Shown here: positions 27,780 through 36,921 of the stretch, in pieces
Layout of the letters: the number at the start of each line of letters is the position of its first letter
How positions within the stretch are numbered: the first letter of the stretch is position 1
Source: [Erwinia] mediterraneensis
Lineage (GTDB): Bacteria; Pseudomonadota; Gammaproteobacteria; Enterobacterales; Enterobacteriaceae
DNA length: 64,000 nt
Assembly (NCBI RefSeq): GCF_900604315.1
Contig: NZ_LR026978.1
Span: forward strand, 2,804,325 to 2,868,324
Direction of reading: 5' to 3'
Notes under the pieces: model-generated
The model's database searches: none
Told to the model about the DNA's origin: nothing
The model's input: the letters and a program-made list of their open reading frames with translations, nothing else
Made by a program: the position numbers and the translations under genes

Positions 27780-28688
27780 TTATTTTTGCTGCGAAGCGCT
27801 AATTTCTACCGCTTCCAGTACCGCCTTTTTGGGTTTCATGGTCAGCGTGGCACCGGCGGAAGCGATGATAATTGCCAGCAGCGCCAGCCACTGAATCGCG
27901 TGCAGCGTTTCGCCGAGAAACAGCATCCCTGACAGCGCAGCCATGGCCGGTTCCAGACTCATCAGAGTGCCAAAAATACGTGCAGGAAGACGCGTCAGCG
28001 CCACCATTTCCAGTGAGTAGGGCAGGGCGCTGGAGAGCAGCGCCACCAGCAACGCCACAGGCAGCACGCTCCACTGCCAGATACCGGGCTCGGCAAAGGT
28101 TAAGCCCAGCGGAACAAAAATTATGGACGCAATCAGCGAGCCTAACGCTACCGTTGCCGGTCCGTGGCTGGCCCCGGCGCGCTGGCCGGCAACAATATAA
28201 CAGGCCCAGCACAGGCCAGCGCCCACCGCCAGCGCCGCCCCCAGGGGATCAATATGCGATACTTCCTGACCAAAGGGCAAAAGAAACCACAGGCCAGTCA
28301 CAGCCAGTACGATCCAGATAAAATCCAGCGCACGGCGCGAACCCAGCAGCGCCAGCGCCAGCGGCCCGATAAACTCCAGCCCAACCGCGACTCCCAGCGG
28401 CACGGTGCGGATCGACAAATAGAACAGATAGTTCATACAGCCCAGCGCCAGTCCGTACATCAGTAAAGGAACGCGTTGCGCCCGGGTAAAGCGTAGTCGC
28501 CAGGGTTTAAAAATCAGGCAGAGAATCAGGGTGCCAAGGCCAAGACGCAGGGCGGTAATGCCGGGCGCGCCAACCTGGGAAAAAAGCGATTTTGCCAGCG
28601 ATGCGCCGCCCTGCAGTGACAGCATCGCGATCAGCAGAATAATCACCGGGATCAGCGCCGATGAAGTAGCTTTTACGGGGGAAGACAT
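27780..28688 (-). CDS. rhtA: Threonine/homoserine exporter RhtA
   Basis: RhtA is an inner-membrane exporter of threonine, homoserine and related amino acids in the DMT (EamA) superfamily. The 302-residue protein has about ten hydrophobic segments in two EamA repeats (LALGCMNYLFYLSIRTVPLG in the first, IFGTLMSLEPAMAALSGMLF in the second). The ATG at 28688 gives MSSPVKATS and a length near that of E. coli (295). A longer in-frame start exists but adds a non-hydrophobic leader. It stands between dps and ompX as in E. coli. Confidence 0.94.
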   Translation of the reverse strand: MSSPVKATSSALIPVIILLIAMLSLQGGASLAKSLFSQVGAPGITALRLGLGTLILCLIFKPWRLRFTRAQRVPLLMYGLALGCMNYLFYLSIRTVPLGVAVGLEFIGPLALALLGSRRALDFIWIVLAVTGLWFLLPFGQEVSHIDPLGAALAVGAGLCWACYIVAGQRAGASHGPATVALGSLIASIIFVPLGLTFAEPGIWQWSVLPVALLVALLSSALPYSLEMVALTRLPARIFGTLMSLEPAMAALSGMLFLGETLHAIQWLALLAIIIASAGATLTMKPKKAVLEAVEISASQQK

Positions 28689-29059
28689 CCTGTAATCATT
28701 CCTGTCAGGGTGAAGGTAGGCAGTAAGCTGCCAGTGTAATAGATTCAACGCGAAAAGAAGAGGCGTACCAGGACCCTTTTCAGGCAAGCTGCTGCATTTT
28801 TGGCCGCTTTTAGCGCCAGCTTAGTAAAGAAATGTCAGGTTACTTTAGGAATATACTCAAAAGGCAGGATGGCGGGAAGAAAATATTTTGTGAAACAGCG
28901 CTGATTTTATAAGAAAAAAGAATGACATACGAAGTTTCATTAACTTTCTGTTACACCAAACAATTCGTTAGACAACAAAAATCGGGCAGAGTTTCTGGCT
29001 AACTTTTGTTATATTTTCAGTGTTGTCAGGAGAGAAGTACTATCACATTTGAGGTGGTT
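28689..29059. other. Divergent region between rhtA and ompX
   Basis: No gene is seen in these 371 bases. The half nearest ompX is AT-rich and must hold its promoter; TTATATTTTC about 50 bases before the ATG is a possible -10. GAGGTGG supplies the ompX ribosome site. In E. coli this leader is the target of the sRNAs CyaR and MicA. Confidence 0.45.
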
Positions 29060-29578
29060 ATGAAAAAAATTGCATGTCTTTCAGCACTGGCTTGTGTTCT
29101 GGCTGTTTCTGCAGGTTCCGCAATGGCGCAGAGCACCGTATCAGGTGGTTATGCTCAAAGCGATATGCAGGGCGTCGCGAATAAAGCTAACGGCTTCAAC
29201 CTGAAATACCGTTATGAAGACGGATCTAACCCGCTGGGCTGGATCGGTTCTTTCACCTATACCGAGAAAGATCGCGCAGAATCTGGCGTTTATAACAAAG
29301 GCCAGTACTACGGCATCACCGGTGGTCCGGTTTACCGTCTGACCGACTGGGCAAGCATCTACGGCGTAGTAGGTATTGGCTACGGCAAATTCCAGCAGAA
29401 CGCCCAGCAGTCACGTGATAAATCTGACACCAGCGATGTAGGTTTCTCCTACGGTGCTGGTCTGCAGTTTAACAGCCTGGGTATCGAAAACGTTGCGCTG
29501 GACGTAGGTTACGAGCAGAGCCGTATCCGTAACGTCGATGTAGGTACCTGGATCGCGGGCGTAGGCTACAGCTTCTAA
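29060..29578 (+). CDS. ompX: Outer membrane protein OmpX
   Basis: OmpX is a small eight-stranded outer-membrane beta-barrel. The 172-residue precursor has a signal peptide (cleaved after SAMA, mature AQSTVSGGYA) and ends in the aromatic outer-membrane signature GVGYSF. E. coli OmpX has 171 residues and an almost identical plan. ATG 29060 follows GAGGTGG. A strong terminator lies 28 bases after the stop. Confidence 0.97.
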   Translation: MKKIACLSALACVLAVSAGSAMAQSTVSGGYAQSDMQGVANKANGFNLKYRYEDGSNPLGWIGSFTYTEKDRAESGVYNKGQYYGITGGPVYRLTDWASIYGVVGIGYGKFQQNAQQSRDKSDTSDVGFSYGAGLQFNSLGIENVALDVGYEQSRIRNVDVGTWIAGVGYSF

Positions 29579-29606
29579 TCTGAGCGCCGACATACCCGTT
29601 TTATTA

Positions 29607-29633
29607 ACGGCCCCTTCTGGGGCCGTTTCTGTT
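29607..29633 (+). terminator. Terminator after ompX
   Basis: ACGGCCCC-TTCT-GGGGCCGT is an 8-bp perfect stem followed by TTCTGTTT. Confidence 0.85.
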
Positions 29634-29753
29634 TCCGGCATACGGAACATGCGGCTTTTCCCGTCTGGCTCTCTGACAGCAGCAAAACGCATACGCAGCA
29701 GCCAGTCAGGGGTGTCGCTTAAAGATCGGGAAAAAGAAGCACAGAAGAGTTTG

Positions 29754-29775
29754 CCTTCTGTCGCCTGACAGAAGG
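29754..29775. terminator. Hairpin downstream of mntS
   Basis: CCTTCTGTC-GCCT-GACAGAAGG is a perfect 9-bp stem, 26 bases after the mntS stop codon. No U tract follows on the minus strand, so termination here is uncertain. Confidence 0.45.
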
Positions 29776-29801
29776 ACGCTGAAGCCGCAGCCGGGGAAAA
29801 C

Positions 29802-29996
29802 TCAGCCGCGCCAGATCAGATTCGGGCAGGAGCGCTCAGCGATTTTTTTGCCGGCCAGCTTTTCAATCAACATCAGACGCAGGGCAAAAGGGGAACGGGA
29901 AAAGAGGCACAGCAGCGATTTCACATCTATTGCTGGCGCTGTCTTCTCAGCCTGAAAGCACTTGCCACAGTCAAGGCAACATTTCATTGTGCTCAT
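29802..29996 (-). CDS. mntS: MntS-like manganese homeostasis small protein with cysteine-rich N-terminus
   Basis: The core LFSRSPFALRLMLIEKL (residues 31-47) matches the FSHSPFKVRLMLL core of E. coli MntS, a 42-residue protein that helps raise available Mn and is repressed by MntR. As in E. coli the gene lies beside mntR and diverges from it. Here the product has 64 residues, with an N-terminal extension rich in cysteine (C6, C7, C10, C13) plus C30 and C57. The ATG at 29996 is well supported by GGGAGG six bases before it. A MntR box lies upstream. Confidence 0.78.
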   Translation of the reverse strand: MSTMKCCLDCGKCFQAEKTAPAIDVKSLLCLFSRSPFALRLMLIEKLAGKKIAERSCPNLIWRG

Positions 29997-30127
29997 CGGA
30001 ACCTCCCGGTCAGTAACGAGGTAATAACAGTCAAAGCCTTGCAACAAAACAGAAAACAGGAGCAACGATCTTCAGCGATCCTGCAGCGCGGCATTCCGCT
30101 GAGTGCCTGTTTGCTGATATTATCAAC

Positions 30128-30149
30128 AAATATAGCACTGGCTATACCC
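30128..30149. promoter_or_regulatory. MntR box between mntS and mntR
   Basis: AAATATAGC-ACTG-GCTATACCC closely follows the MntR operator core ATAGC-N4-GCTAT known from E. coli mntH and mntS. It lies about 130 bases before mntS and mntR, so it could control either or both. Confidence 0.75.
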
Positions 30150-30175
30150 TTTAGCGACTGCTATTTACGAAAAAT

Positions 30176-30203
30176 TTGAGCTTCTTCCTGCCTGGTTTAC
30201 AAT
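30176..30203 (+). promoter_or_regulatory. Candidate mntR promoter
   Basis: TTGAGC (30176-30181) and TACAAT (30198-30203) are 16 bases apart, about 58 bases before the mntR start. Confidence 0.55.
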
Positions 30204-30261
30204 GTGCTCGAGCAAATCCGCATCGCAGGTACAGTGCGGCGTATTATAAAGAGGAAGTTGA

Positions 30262-30720
30262 ATGAGTCGTCGTGCGAAAAGCGCTGTAGCCAGCCCGCAG
30301 GGGCCGCTTAAAGAAATAGAAGAGCATGTCGAAGGTTTTCGACAAGTGCGTGAGGCGCATCGTCGGGAGTTAATTGACGACTATGTTGAACTGATTTCTG
30401 ATTTGATCCGGGAATTTGGTGAGGCACGCCAGGTTGATATGGCGGCCCGTTTAGGGGTATCTCAGCCCACAGTAGCGAAAATGCTAAAACGTCTCAGCAG
30501 CGCAGGGCTGGTTGAGCAGGTGCCCTATCGCGGCGTGTTCCTGACGCGGGAAGGAGAAAAGCTGGCGGAGGAGAGCCGGGCGCGTCACCATATTGTCGAA
30601 ACGTTTCTTCTGGCGCTGGGGATCAGCCCCGAGACGGCACGTCGCGATTCAGAAGGGATTGAACATCATGTCAGCGATGAAACGCTGGCCGTCTTTCAGA
30701 AATTTTATGAAAGCCGCTAA
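30262..30720 (+). CDS. mntR: Manganese-responsive regulator MntR
   Basis: MntR is a DtxR-family regulator that represses Mn import genes (mntH, mntS) when Mn is plentiful. The 152-residue protein has a winged helix-turn-helix ([21 protein letters not shown]) and the dimerisation and metal-binding domain ([11 protein letters not shown]). It is nearly collinear with E. coli MntR (155). AGAGGAAG precedes the ATG. ybiR follows after 20 bases and may be co-transcribed. Confidence 0.96.
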   Translation: MSRRAKSAVASPQGPLKEIEEHVEGFRQVREAHRRELIDDYVELISDLIREFGEARQVDMAARLGVSQPTVAKMLKRLSSAGLVEQVPYRGVFLTREGEKLAEESRARHHIVETFLLALGISPETARRDSEGIEHHVSDETLAVFQKFYESR

Positions 30721-30740
30721 CCGTTAAGGCTTCCGGCGCT

Positions 30741-31847
30741 ATGTCATTTCTGTTGCGCGCATTTTTGCAGGATCGTCTTTTACATCTGCTGGCAGCTTGC
30801 GGCGTGGTTTTGCTGCTGCTGGCCGACTTCCGCTGGCAGCAACTGCCTGCCGCTGTCGACTGGCATACCATTGTGACGCTGGCAGGTCTGCTGATGCTCA
30901 CCAAAGGTCTGGAGAAAAGCGGCTATTTTGACGTTGCTGGCGGGCGGCTGATGCAGCGCTTCCGGCGTGAACGTGCGCTGGCGCTGTTTATGGTGGCGAC
31001 CGCGGCACTGCTCTCCACCTTTTTAACCAATGACGTGGCGCTGTTCATTCTGGTGCCGCTCACACTGACGCTGCGTAAATTCTCGCGATTGCCGATTTCA
31101 CGTTTGATTATCTTCGAAGCGCTGGCGGTGAATGCCGGTTCCCTGCTGACGCCGGTGGGGAATCCACAAAATATTTTGATCTGGTCGCAGGGCTCGCTGA
31201 GCGTGGCGGGCTTTATCTGGCAGATGCTGCCGCTGGCAACGCTGCTGCTGGTTTCATTGCTGCTGCTGACCTGGTTCTCTTTTTCTCCCCGGCAGATTGA
31301 ACGTCACCCGCAGCCGCCGCTGCAGCGCTGGGAAAAGCCGCTGTTCGCGGTCAGCGTCCTGCTCTATCTCGTCTTTGTCGCTGCCCTGGAGATGAAACTG
31401 ACCCTCTGGGCGCTGCTGCTGATCGCGGTCTGCTATCTGCTGATGGCGCGTCGGGTACTGCTGAGTATCGACTGGAGCCTGCTGGCGGTATTCATTATGA
31501 TGTTTATTGATGTCTTTCTGCTGACGCGCTTGCCAGTATTGCAGCACGGCATTGCTGCACTGCCACAACTGAGTGAAGGGCAGTTTTATCTGCTGGCGGT
31601 GGGGCTGTCGCAGCTGATCAGCAATGTGCCCGCCACTATTCTGCTGTTGCAAAAGGTTCCTCCCGGCGAGGTCATGGCCTGGGCCGTGAATATTGGCGGC
31701 TTCGGCCTGCTGCCTGGCTCCCTGGCGAATCTGATTGCCCTGCGTATGGCGAAAGATCGCCAGGTCTGGTGGCGCTTTCATCTTTTCTCCGTGCCGATGC
31801 TGTTATGGGCGATGGCTGGCGGCTGGCTGCTGTTACAACTACGCTGA
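30741..31847 (+). CDS. ybiR: Putative anion transporter YbiR
   Basis: YbiR is an inner-membrane protein of the ArsB/NhaD/CitM transporter superfamily; its substrate is unknown. The 368-residue product has about ten membrane segments and the two family signatures TNDVALFILVPLTL and AVNAGSLLTPVGNPQNILIW. E. coli YbiR has 372 residues and also follows mntR. No close ribosome site is seen, so translation may depend on coupling to mntR. Confidence 0.92.
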   Translation: MSFLLRAFLQDRLLHLLAACGVVLLLLADFRWQQLPAAVDWHTIVTLAGLLMLTKGLEKSGYFDVAGGRLMQRFRRERALALFMVATAALLSTFLTNDVALFILVPLTLTLRKFSRLPISRLIIFEALAVNAGSLLTPVGNPQNILIWSQGSLSVAGFIWQMLPLATLLLVSLLLLTWFSFSPRQIERHPQPPLQRWEKPLFAVSVLLYLVFVAALEMKLTLWALLLIAVCYLLMARRVLLSIDWSLLAVFIMMFIDVFLLTRLPVLQHGIAALPQLSEGQFYLLAVGLSQLISNVPATILLLQKVPPGEVMAWAVNIGGFGLLPGSLANLIALRMAKDRQVWWRFHLFSVPMLLWAMAGGWLLLQLR

Positions 31848-32044
31848 CTCCTGGCGGCAGGGCGTAATGACGTTCTGTTGCCTGCCATTTTTTCCCTTCT
31901 TTTCTCCCGCCTGCCGCCTTAAGTGGCCGGAAATGCGCCTTTCTTAATCTTATGTAAAGAAACAGTGGAATTTGTCAGTTTGCCATCTATGGTTAATTTG
32001 ACCGTTTTACGCCCGGGAACAGGGCCACAGACAGCGAAGAGATC

Positions 32045-33199
32045 ATGAGCGACACTGAAAATAAATCGTCAAAAAACAGCGACAGCCGCCAGGAAGATCA
32101 TAAAAACGACGCCAGTGACAATCAGGAGCAAAAGGATCAAAACAGCCAGGAGCCTGAGCGTAAGCGGCCAGGCAAAAAGCCGCTTGTTATCCTTGCTATT
32201 GTGGTCGTGGTAATGCTGCTGGTGGGCTTCTGGTTCTGGTTCAGCACCCGTAACGAAGAGACCACCGATGACGCCTTTACCGAAGGCGAGGCGGTCACCA
32301 TCGCGCCCAAAGTATCAGGCTATGTGGTGAAGCTGCTGGTTAATGATAACCAGCGGGTAAAAAAGGGCGATCTGCTGGTGGAGATTGATCCACGCGATGC
32401 GCTGGCTCAGCGCGATCAGGCCCGGGCGCAGCTCGGGCTGGCACAGGCGCAACTGCATCAGGCCGAGGCGCAGCTGGCGCTCTCCCGCGTGCAGTATCCG
32501 GCACAGCGTGACCAGGCGCGGGCTGAGCAGGCACGCGCGCAGGCGGCCCTGCTGAATGCGCAGGCGGATTATCGCCGTCAGCGCGGCGTCGATCCGCGCG
32601 CCACCTCACAGCGCAATATCGACAGCGCGGCGGCGCAGTTACGTTCCGCAGAAGCGCAGTTGCAAAGCGCCAAAGCGCAGGTTGCGGTGGCCTCTGAGGT
32701 TGCGCTGCAAATCCGTCTGCAGCAGACGAATGTTGAAGCGCGCCAGCAACAGGTGGCGCAGGCACAGGCGCAGCTCAATAATGCTGAACTGAATCTCTCT
32801 TATACCCGGGTACGTGCGCCTTACGATGGCTTTGTCACTAAGCGCAACGTGCAGCTGGGCACGCTGGTGCAGGCGGGATCGTCACTCTTTTCTCTCGTGT
32901 CGCCAGATATCTGGATTACGGCGAATTTTAAAGAATCGCAGCTGGCACGCATGAATCCGGGCGACAGGGTGGCGATCAGTGTGGATGCCTGGCCCGATAT
33001 GGAACTGGAAGGCCATGTCGACAGTATTCAGATGGGCTCAGGTTCGCGCTTCTCTACCTTCCCGGCGGAAAACGCCACCGGCAACTTCGTCAAAATCGTG
33101 CAGCGCGTCCCGGTGAAGATTGTGATCGATAAAGGGCTGGATCCGAATCGTCCGCTGCCGCTGGGACTCTCCGTTGAGCCGAAGGTCACGGTGAAATGA
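32045..33199 (+). CDS. EmrA-type membrane fusion protein (HlyD family)
   Basis: This periplasmic adaptor of a tripartite multidrug efflux pump has 384 residues. A polar, charged N-terminal tail of about 45 residues precedes a single membrane anchor (about 46-66). Then come a biotinyl-lipoyl domain (VTIAPKVSGYVVKLLVNDNQ), long alanine- and glutamine-rich coiled coils, and the second lipoyl half with PYDGFVTKRNVQLGTLVQ. The tail is longer than in E. coli EmrA. The next gene, an EmrB-type transporter, overlaps its stop in an ATGA junction. Confidence 0.92.
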   Translation: MSDTENKSSKNSDSRQEDHKNDASDNQEQKDQNSQEPERKRPGKKPLVILAIVVVVMLLVGFWFWFSTRNEETTDDAFTEGEAVTIAPKVSGYVVKLLVNDNQRVKKGDLLVEIDPRDALAQRDQARAQLGLAQAQLHQAEAQLALSRVQYPAQRDQARAEQARAQAALLNAQADYRRQRGVDPRATSQRNIDSAAAQLRSAEAQLQSAKAQVAVASEVALQIRLQQTNVEARQQQVAQAQAQLNNAELNLSYTRVRAPYDGFVTKRNVQLGTLVQAGSSLFSLVSPDIWITANFKESQLARMNPGDRVAISVDAWPDMELEGHVDSIQMGSGSRFSTFPAENATGNFVKIVQRVPVKIVIDKGLDPNRPLPLGLSVEPKVTVK

Positions 33200-34764
33200 G
33201 CCAGAACCAGAGCTGGCAGCCCGCCAGCAATCCGTGGCTGGTGGCGATAACTGTCACCCTGGCGGTGTTTATGGAAATCCTCGACACCACCATTGTAAAC
33301 GTGGCGCTGCCGCATATTGCCGGCACGCTCTCCTCCAGCTACGACGAATCCACCTGGGTATTGACCTCCTATCTGGTGGCAAACGGCATTGTGCTGCCCA
33401 TTTCCGCCTTTTTCTCGCGCCTGTTCGGACGTAAACAGTTTTTCCTTATCTGCATCGTGATGTTTACCCTCTGCTCGTTTCTCTGTGGCATCGCCACTGA
33501 GCTCTGGCAGATTATCCTGTTTCGTATTCTGCAGGGCTTTTTTGGCGGTGGCTTGCAACCGGTACAGCAGTCGGTGTTGCTTGATTACTTTAAGCCAGAA
33601 GATCGCGGCAAAGCCTTTGGTCTCTCCTCTATCGCCATTATCGTCGCGCCGGTGATCGGCCCGACGCTGGGAGGCTGGATAACCGATAACTACAGCTGGC
33701 GCTGGGTCTTCTTTATCAATGTGCCGGTGGGCATTCTTACCGTGCTGGCGATCTATCAGTTGCTGGAAGATCCGCCGTGGGAGCGCAAATGGGCGCGCGG
33801 AAAGCTGACGATCGATTACATCGGGATCGGTCTGATTACCCTTGGGCTCGGCTGTTTGCAGGTGATGCTGGATCGCGGGGAAGATGAGGACTGGTTCGCT
33901 TCGCACTTTATTCGCCTGTTCGCTATGTTGACGGCGATTGGCATCGTGGGCGCCATTTACTGGCTGATCTATGCGCGCAAGCCGGTGGTCGACATTACGG
34001 TCCTGAAGGACCGTAACTTCTGGGTCGCCGGGTTACTGATGGCGGGCATGGCAATGATCCTTTACGGCAGCTCGGTGGTATTACCGCAGCTGGCGCAGCA
34101 GGATCTGGGCTATACCGCCACCTGGTCGGGAATGGTGTTATCCCCTGGCGCCGTGCTTATCGTGCTGACCATCCCGCTGGTGCTGAAACTGATGCCGATA
34201 GTGCAGACGCGTTATATCATCGCTTTCGGTTTCTTTTGTCTGGCGCTGGCTTTCCTCTATTCCACCAGCCTGACGCCTGATGTCGATTTTAAAACGCTGG
34301 TCTTTATGCGCAGCGCGCAGTCAATTGGGCTCGGCTTCCTGTTCGTGCCGTTAACCACCATTGCCTTTATCACCATCCCGCAACGGTTGAATGCGGATGC
34401 CTCCGCGCTCTTCACTATGTTCCGTAACGTGGCGGGATCGATTGGCATTTCGCTGGCTACTGCGGGGATCACCGAACGTGAACAGGTACGCTCGGCACAT
34501 ATGGTGCATAACATGTCACCGCTGAACGAACAGTTTAACGTCACGCTGCAGCAGTGGGCGCAGGCGATACGCGACTTCACTTCGGCCGTAGGCGATCCGC
34601 TGACGCTGGCCAGCGGTCAGCTCTATCAGGAGATGATTGTGCAGTCGCGCATTCTGGCTTACATCGATGTTTTTATGGGCCTGAGTATTGTAGCCGTGAT
34701 TTTGATTCCATTTTGTTGGCTGCTGTCGCCGATTAAGAGCGAAGGCAGTGCAGGAGCACACTGA
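33196..34764 (+). CDS. EmrB-type MFS multidrug transporter (DHA2 family)
   Basis: This is the inner-membrane proton antiporter of the efflux pump, a 14-helix DHA2 drug:H+ antiporter of 522 residues. Signatures are FMEILDTTIVNVALPHIAG in helix 1 and the motif C region APVIGPTLGGWITDNYSWRW near helix 5. It lies between the adaptor and the outer-membrane factor. The drug range cannot be told from sequence. Confidence 0.94.
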   Translation: MSQNQSWQPASNPWLVAITVTLAVFMEILDTTIVNVALPHIAGTLSSSYDESTWVLTSYLVANGIVLPISAFFSRLFGRKQFFLICIVMFTLCSFLCGIATELWQIILFRILQGFFGGGLQPVQQSVLLDYFKPEDRGKAFGLSSIAIIVAPVIGPTLGGWITDNYSWRWVFFINVPVGILTVLAIYQLLEDPPWERKWARGKLTIDYIGIGLITLGLGCLQVMLDRGEDEDWFASHFIRLFAMLTAIGIVGAIYWLIYARKPVVDITVLKDRNFWVAGLLMAGMAMILYGSSVVLPQLAQQDLGYTATWSGMVLSPGAVLIVLTIPLVLKLMPIVQTRYIIAFGFFCLALAFLYSTSLTPDVDFKTLVFMRSAQSIGLGFLFVPLTTIAFITIPQRLNADASALFTMFRNVAGSIGISLATAGITEREQVRSAHMVHNMSPLNEQFNVTLQQWAQAIRDFTSAVGDPLTLASGQLYQEMIVQSRILAYIDVFMGLSIVAVILIPFCWLLSPIKSEGSAGAH

Positions 34765-34765
34765 C

Positions 34766-36301
34766 ATGAAGGTTATGTATCACTCGTTGCGCGCGCGACC
34801 ACTCAGCCTGCTTACCCTGGCGCTCTGTCTGTCTGGCTGTGCCGTTGGACCCGATTATCAGCCGCCGGAAGCGCAGACGCCCGCCCGCTATCGCGATTTG
34901 CCCTCACAGGCCGCGTCCCGCCCGCTGGCGGCCGCGACCAGCCCGCTCTGGTGGCAGAGTTTTAATGATGCGCAGCTCAACAGTCTGATCGAGCGCGCCA
35001 TTGCCGGTAATCTCTCCCTGCAACAGGCGGTATTGCGGATTGCCGGCGCGCGCGAGCAGCTTTCCCAGGCGCGCGGTGCCTTTTTCCCGTCCATTAACGG
35101 CACGGCGCAGGTAACGCGTCAGCAGCTCGGCCTGAAAGGGGTGCTGGCATCCAGCGGTGCCAGCAATCAGCTGGACGGCGATATCGCCGACCAGCTCGGC
35201 AGCCTGACGCAGCCGGTGAATCTGTATCAGGGCAGTTTTGATGCCAGCTGGGAGCTGGATCTCTGGGGCAAAGTGCGGCGTCAGGTTGAGGTAACACAGG
35301 CGCAGCAGCAGGCAGCAATTGAGCAACGTAACGATGCGCTGGTGTCGCTGGAGGCGGAAGTCGCCCGCGCCTATTTGCAACTGCGCGGTGCCCAGGCGAC
35401 GATTCAGGCCCTGCAGCAGCAAATTGAGGTGGCGCAACAGACGCAGGAGCTGACCCGCAGTCAGCAGCGCAACGGTCTGGCACCCCTGACCGATGTGGAG
35501 AATGCCCGCGCGCAGCTCGCTTCGCTGCGCGCTCAGCTGCCGCAATATCAATCTCAGGCGCGTCAGGCAATGAACGGCCTCGCCGTTCTGCTGGGGCAAA
35601 TGCCGGGCACCCTGAATAATGAGTTGAGCGCTACCAGACCCTTGCCTGCGTTGCCGCCGCAGGTGCCGGTGGGGATTCCCTCTACTCTGGCGCGCCGTCG
35701 TCCCGATATCCGCCAGGCGGAGGCGACGCTGCATGCGCAAACCGCCAGTATCGGCGTCTCGGTGGCGCAGCTGTTTCCCAGTCTGTCGCTGACCGGCCAG
35801 TTTGGAGTACGTAACACGGACATCAGCTATCTCGACGAGTGGAGCAGCCATTTCTACAGTTACGGTCCCTCGTTGTCGATTCCCATCTTCCAGGGAGGAC
35901 GGCTGGTCTCCAGCGTCAGGCTGGCGCGCGCGCAGCAAGCCAGCGCGGCGCTGGACTATCGGCAGACGGTGTTAACCGCATTGCAGGATGTGGAAAATGC
36001 GCTGGTCAGCTACCGTGCCGATCAGCAACGCGTCACCCAGCTGGATGAAACCACCGGAGCGCTGCAGCGTGCGTTTGATCTTGCCAGTGACAGTTACCGC
36101 CAGGGATTATCAACCTTTATTGAAGTTCTGGACGCACAACGTCAGCTGGCGCAGGCGCAGCAGCAGTCCACGCAGGCACGTATGCAAAGCACACTCGATC
36201 TGGTTGCGCTGTATAAAGCGCTGGGGGGTGGCTGGGAGATGTATCAGCAGGTGGATCTCCCGCAGTTCCGGGTATTTGGTCCGGCGACGGAGGTGCGATA
36301 A
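34766..36301 (+). CDS. NodT-family outer membrane efflux lipoprotein
   Basis: This is the outer-membrane channel of the pump. The 511-residue precursor has a lipobox LSGC after a short signal peptide, then the NodT/OprM start CAVGPDYQPPEAQTPARY. Two outer-membrane efflux repeats follow, including RRPDIRQAEATLHAQTASIGVSVAQLFP. The ATG at 34766 lies two bases after the emrB-like stop and begins the signal peptide. With both preceding genes it forms a complete three-part pump in one operon, unlike E. coli emrAB, which uses the separate TolC. Confidence 0.92.
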   Translation: MKVMYHSLRARPLSLLTLALCLSGCAVGPDYQPPEAQTPARYRDLPSQAASRPLAAATSPLWWQSFNDAQLNSLIERAIAGNLSLQQAVLRIAGAREQLSQARGAFFPSINGTAQVTRQQLGLKGVLASSGASNQLDGDIADQLGSLTQPVNLYQGSFDASWELDLWGKVRRQVEVTQAQQQAAIEQRNDALVSLEAEVARAYLQLRGAQATIQALQQQIEVAQQTQELTRSQQRNGLAPLTDVENARAQLASLRAQLPQYQSQARQAMNGLAVLLGQMPGTLNNELSATRPLPALPPQVPVGIPSTLARRRPDIRQAEATLHAQTASIGVSVAQLFPSLSLTGQFGVRNTDISYLDEWSSHFYSYGPSLSIPIFQGGRLVSSVRLARAQQASAALDYRQTVLTALQDVENALVSYRADQQRVTQLDETTGALQRAFDLASDSYRQGLSTFIEVLDAQRQLAQAQQQSTQARMQSTLDLVALYKALGGGWEMYQQVDLPQFRVFGPATEVR

Positions 36302-36320
36302 ACACGGCCGTCAATGGCGA

Positions 36321-36350
36321 TGGCAGGCGGGCACTCAGGTTCGCCTGCCA
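36321..36350. terminator. Hairpin after the efflux operon
   Basis: TGGCAGGCG and CGCCTGCCA form a perfect 9-bp stem with a 12-base loop, 20 bases after the outer-membrane factor stop. No T tract follows. Confidence 0.5.
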
Positions 36351-36470
36351 GAAATTACCTGCTCCGCGTCAGCGCAGGGCTTGCTGGCCGCTTCTCTTTA
36401 TTTCCGCACGCGCTTCAGTTCGATCCTTTCCGCATGACGTAACAGCACCGGCTTAAAGAAATTAAAAGTC

Positions 36471-36517
36471 GCCGTTAAATGAAATTTTTAACTGAACGGC
36501 TACCATTATTTTTTCTG
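36471..36517 (+). terminator. Candidate terminator of the efflux operon
   Basis: GCCGTTAAA and TTTAACTGAACGGC can pair with a small bulge, and TTATTTTTTC follows. It lies some 170 bases after the last efflux gene. Confidence 0.45.
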
Positions 36518-36862
36518 AACGATTTAATAACCCGCTTAATTGCGCCTGCTTTTAGCACATAATGTGATGGCTGTAGCAATGTTGTTACAGGTCATCATTC
36601 TGATATAGATAACAATCAGAGAATCTTCACAAAAATGGCGCTGCTGAATAGTTGCCTCTTGCAGAGAGACTAATAGCTGGAACAATAATCGGTATAAAGC
36701 TTTGCGATATGCACGCAGCGATTCCAGCAGCCCTGGCATCAGCCTTTCCCGTTGTGTTAATTGCGCGTTAATAAAGGAGCCTGACGCCAGAACATCCTCA
36801 CGGGTTACAGAAAATGGACAATGAAGAAATAACTTTTGTGCAAAATTAATTTATTTTTTTAT

Positions 36863-36890
36863 TTGAATTAGGTAGTCTTGGCGCTACAGT
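36863..36890 (+). promoter_or_regulatory. Candidate promoter of the H-NS family gene
   Basis: TTGAAT (36863-36868) and TACAGT (36885-36890) are 16 bases apart, in AT-rich DNA, about 30 bases before the start codon. Confidence 0.4.
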
Positions 36891-36921
36891 TAAATTAACC
36901 CTCTTAAGCAAGGACATTGTG

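Larger units (their letters stand above)
36302..36862. other. Long region between the efflux operon and the H-NS gene
   Basis: No convincing gene is seen in these 560 bases. After the two hairpins the sequence turns strongly AT-rich (36460-36560 and 36780-36870), the kind of DNA H-NS proteins bind, so it may serve autoregulation of the next gene. A 67-codon minus-strand frame at 36536-36739 has AAAGG before its ATG but no recognisable product. Confidence 0.5.

Noticed and set aside
36536..36739. 67-codon minus-strand frame before the H-NS gene
   Set aside because: It has AAAGG before its ATG, but the product is not recognisable and lies in an AT-rich regulatory stretch; too weak to call a gene.
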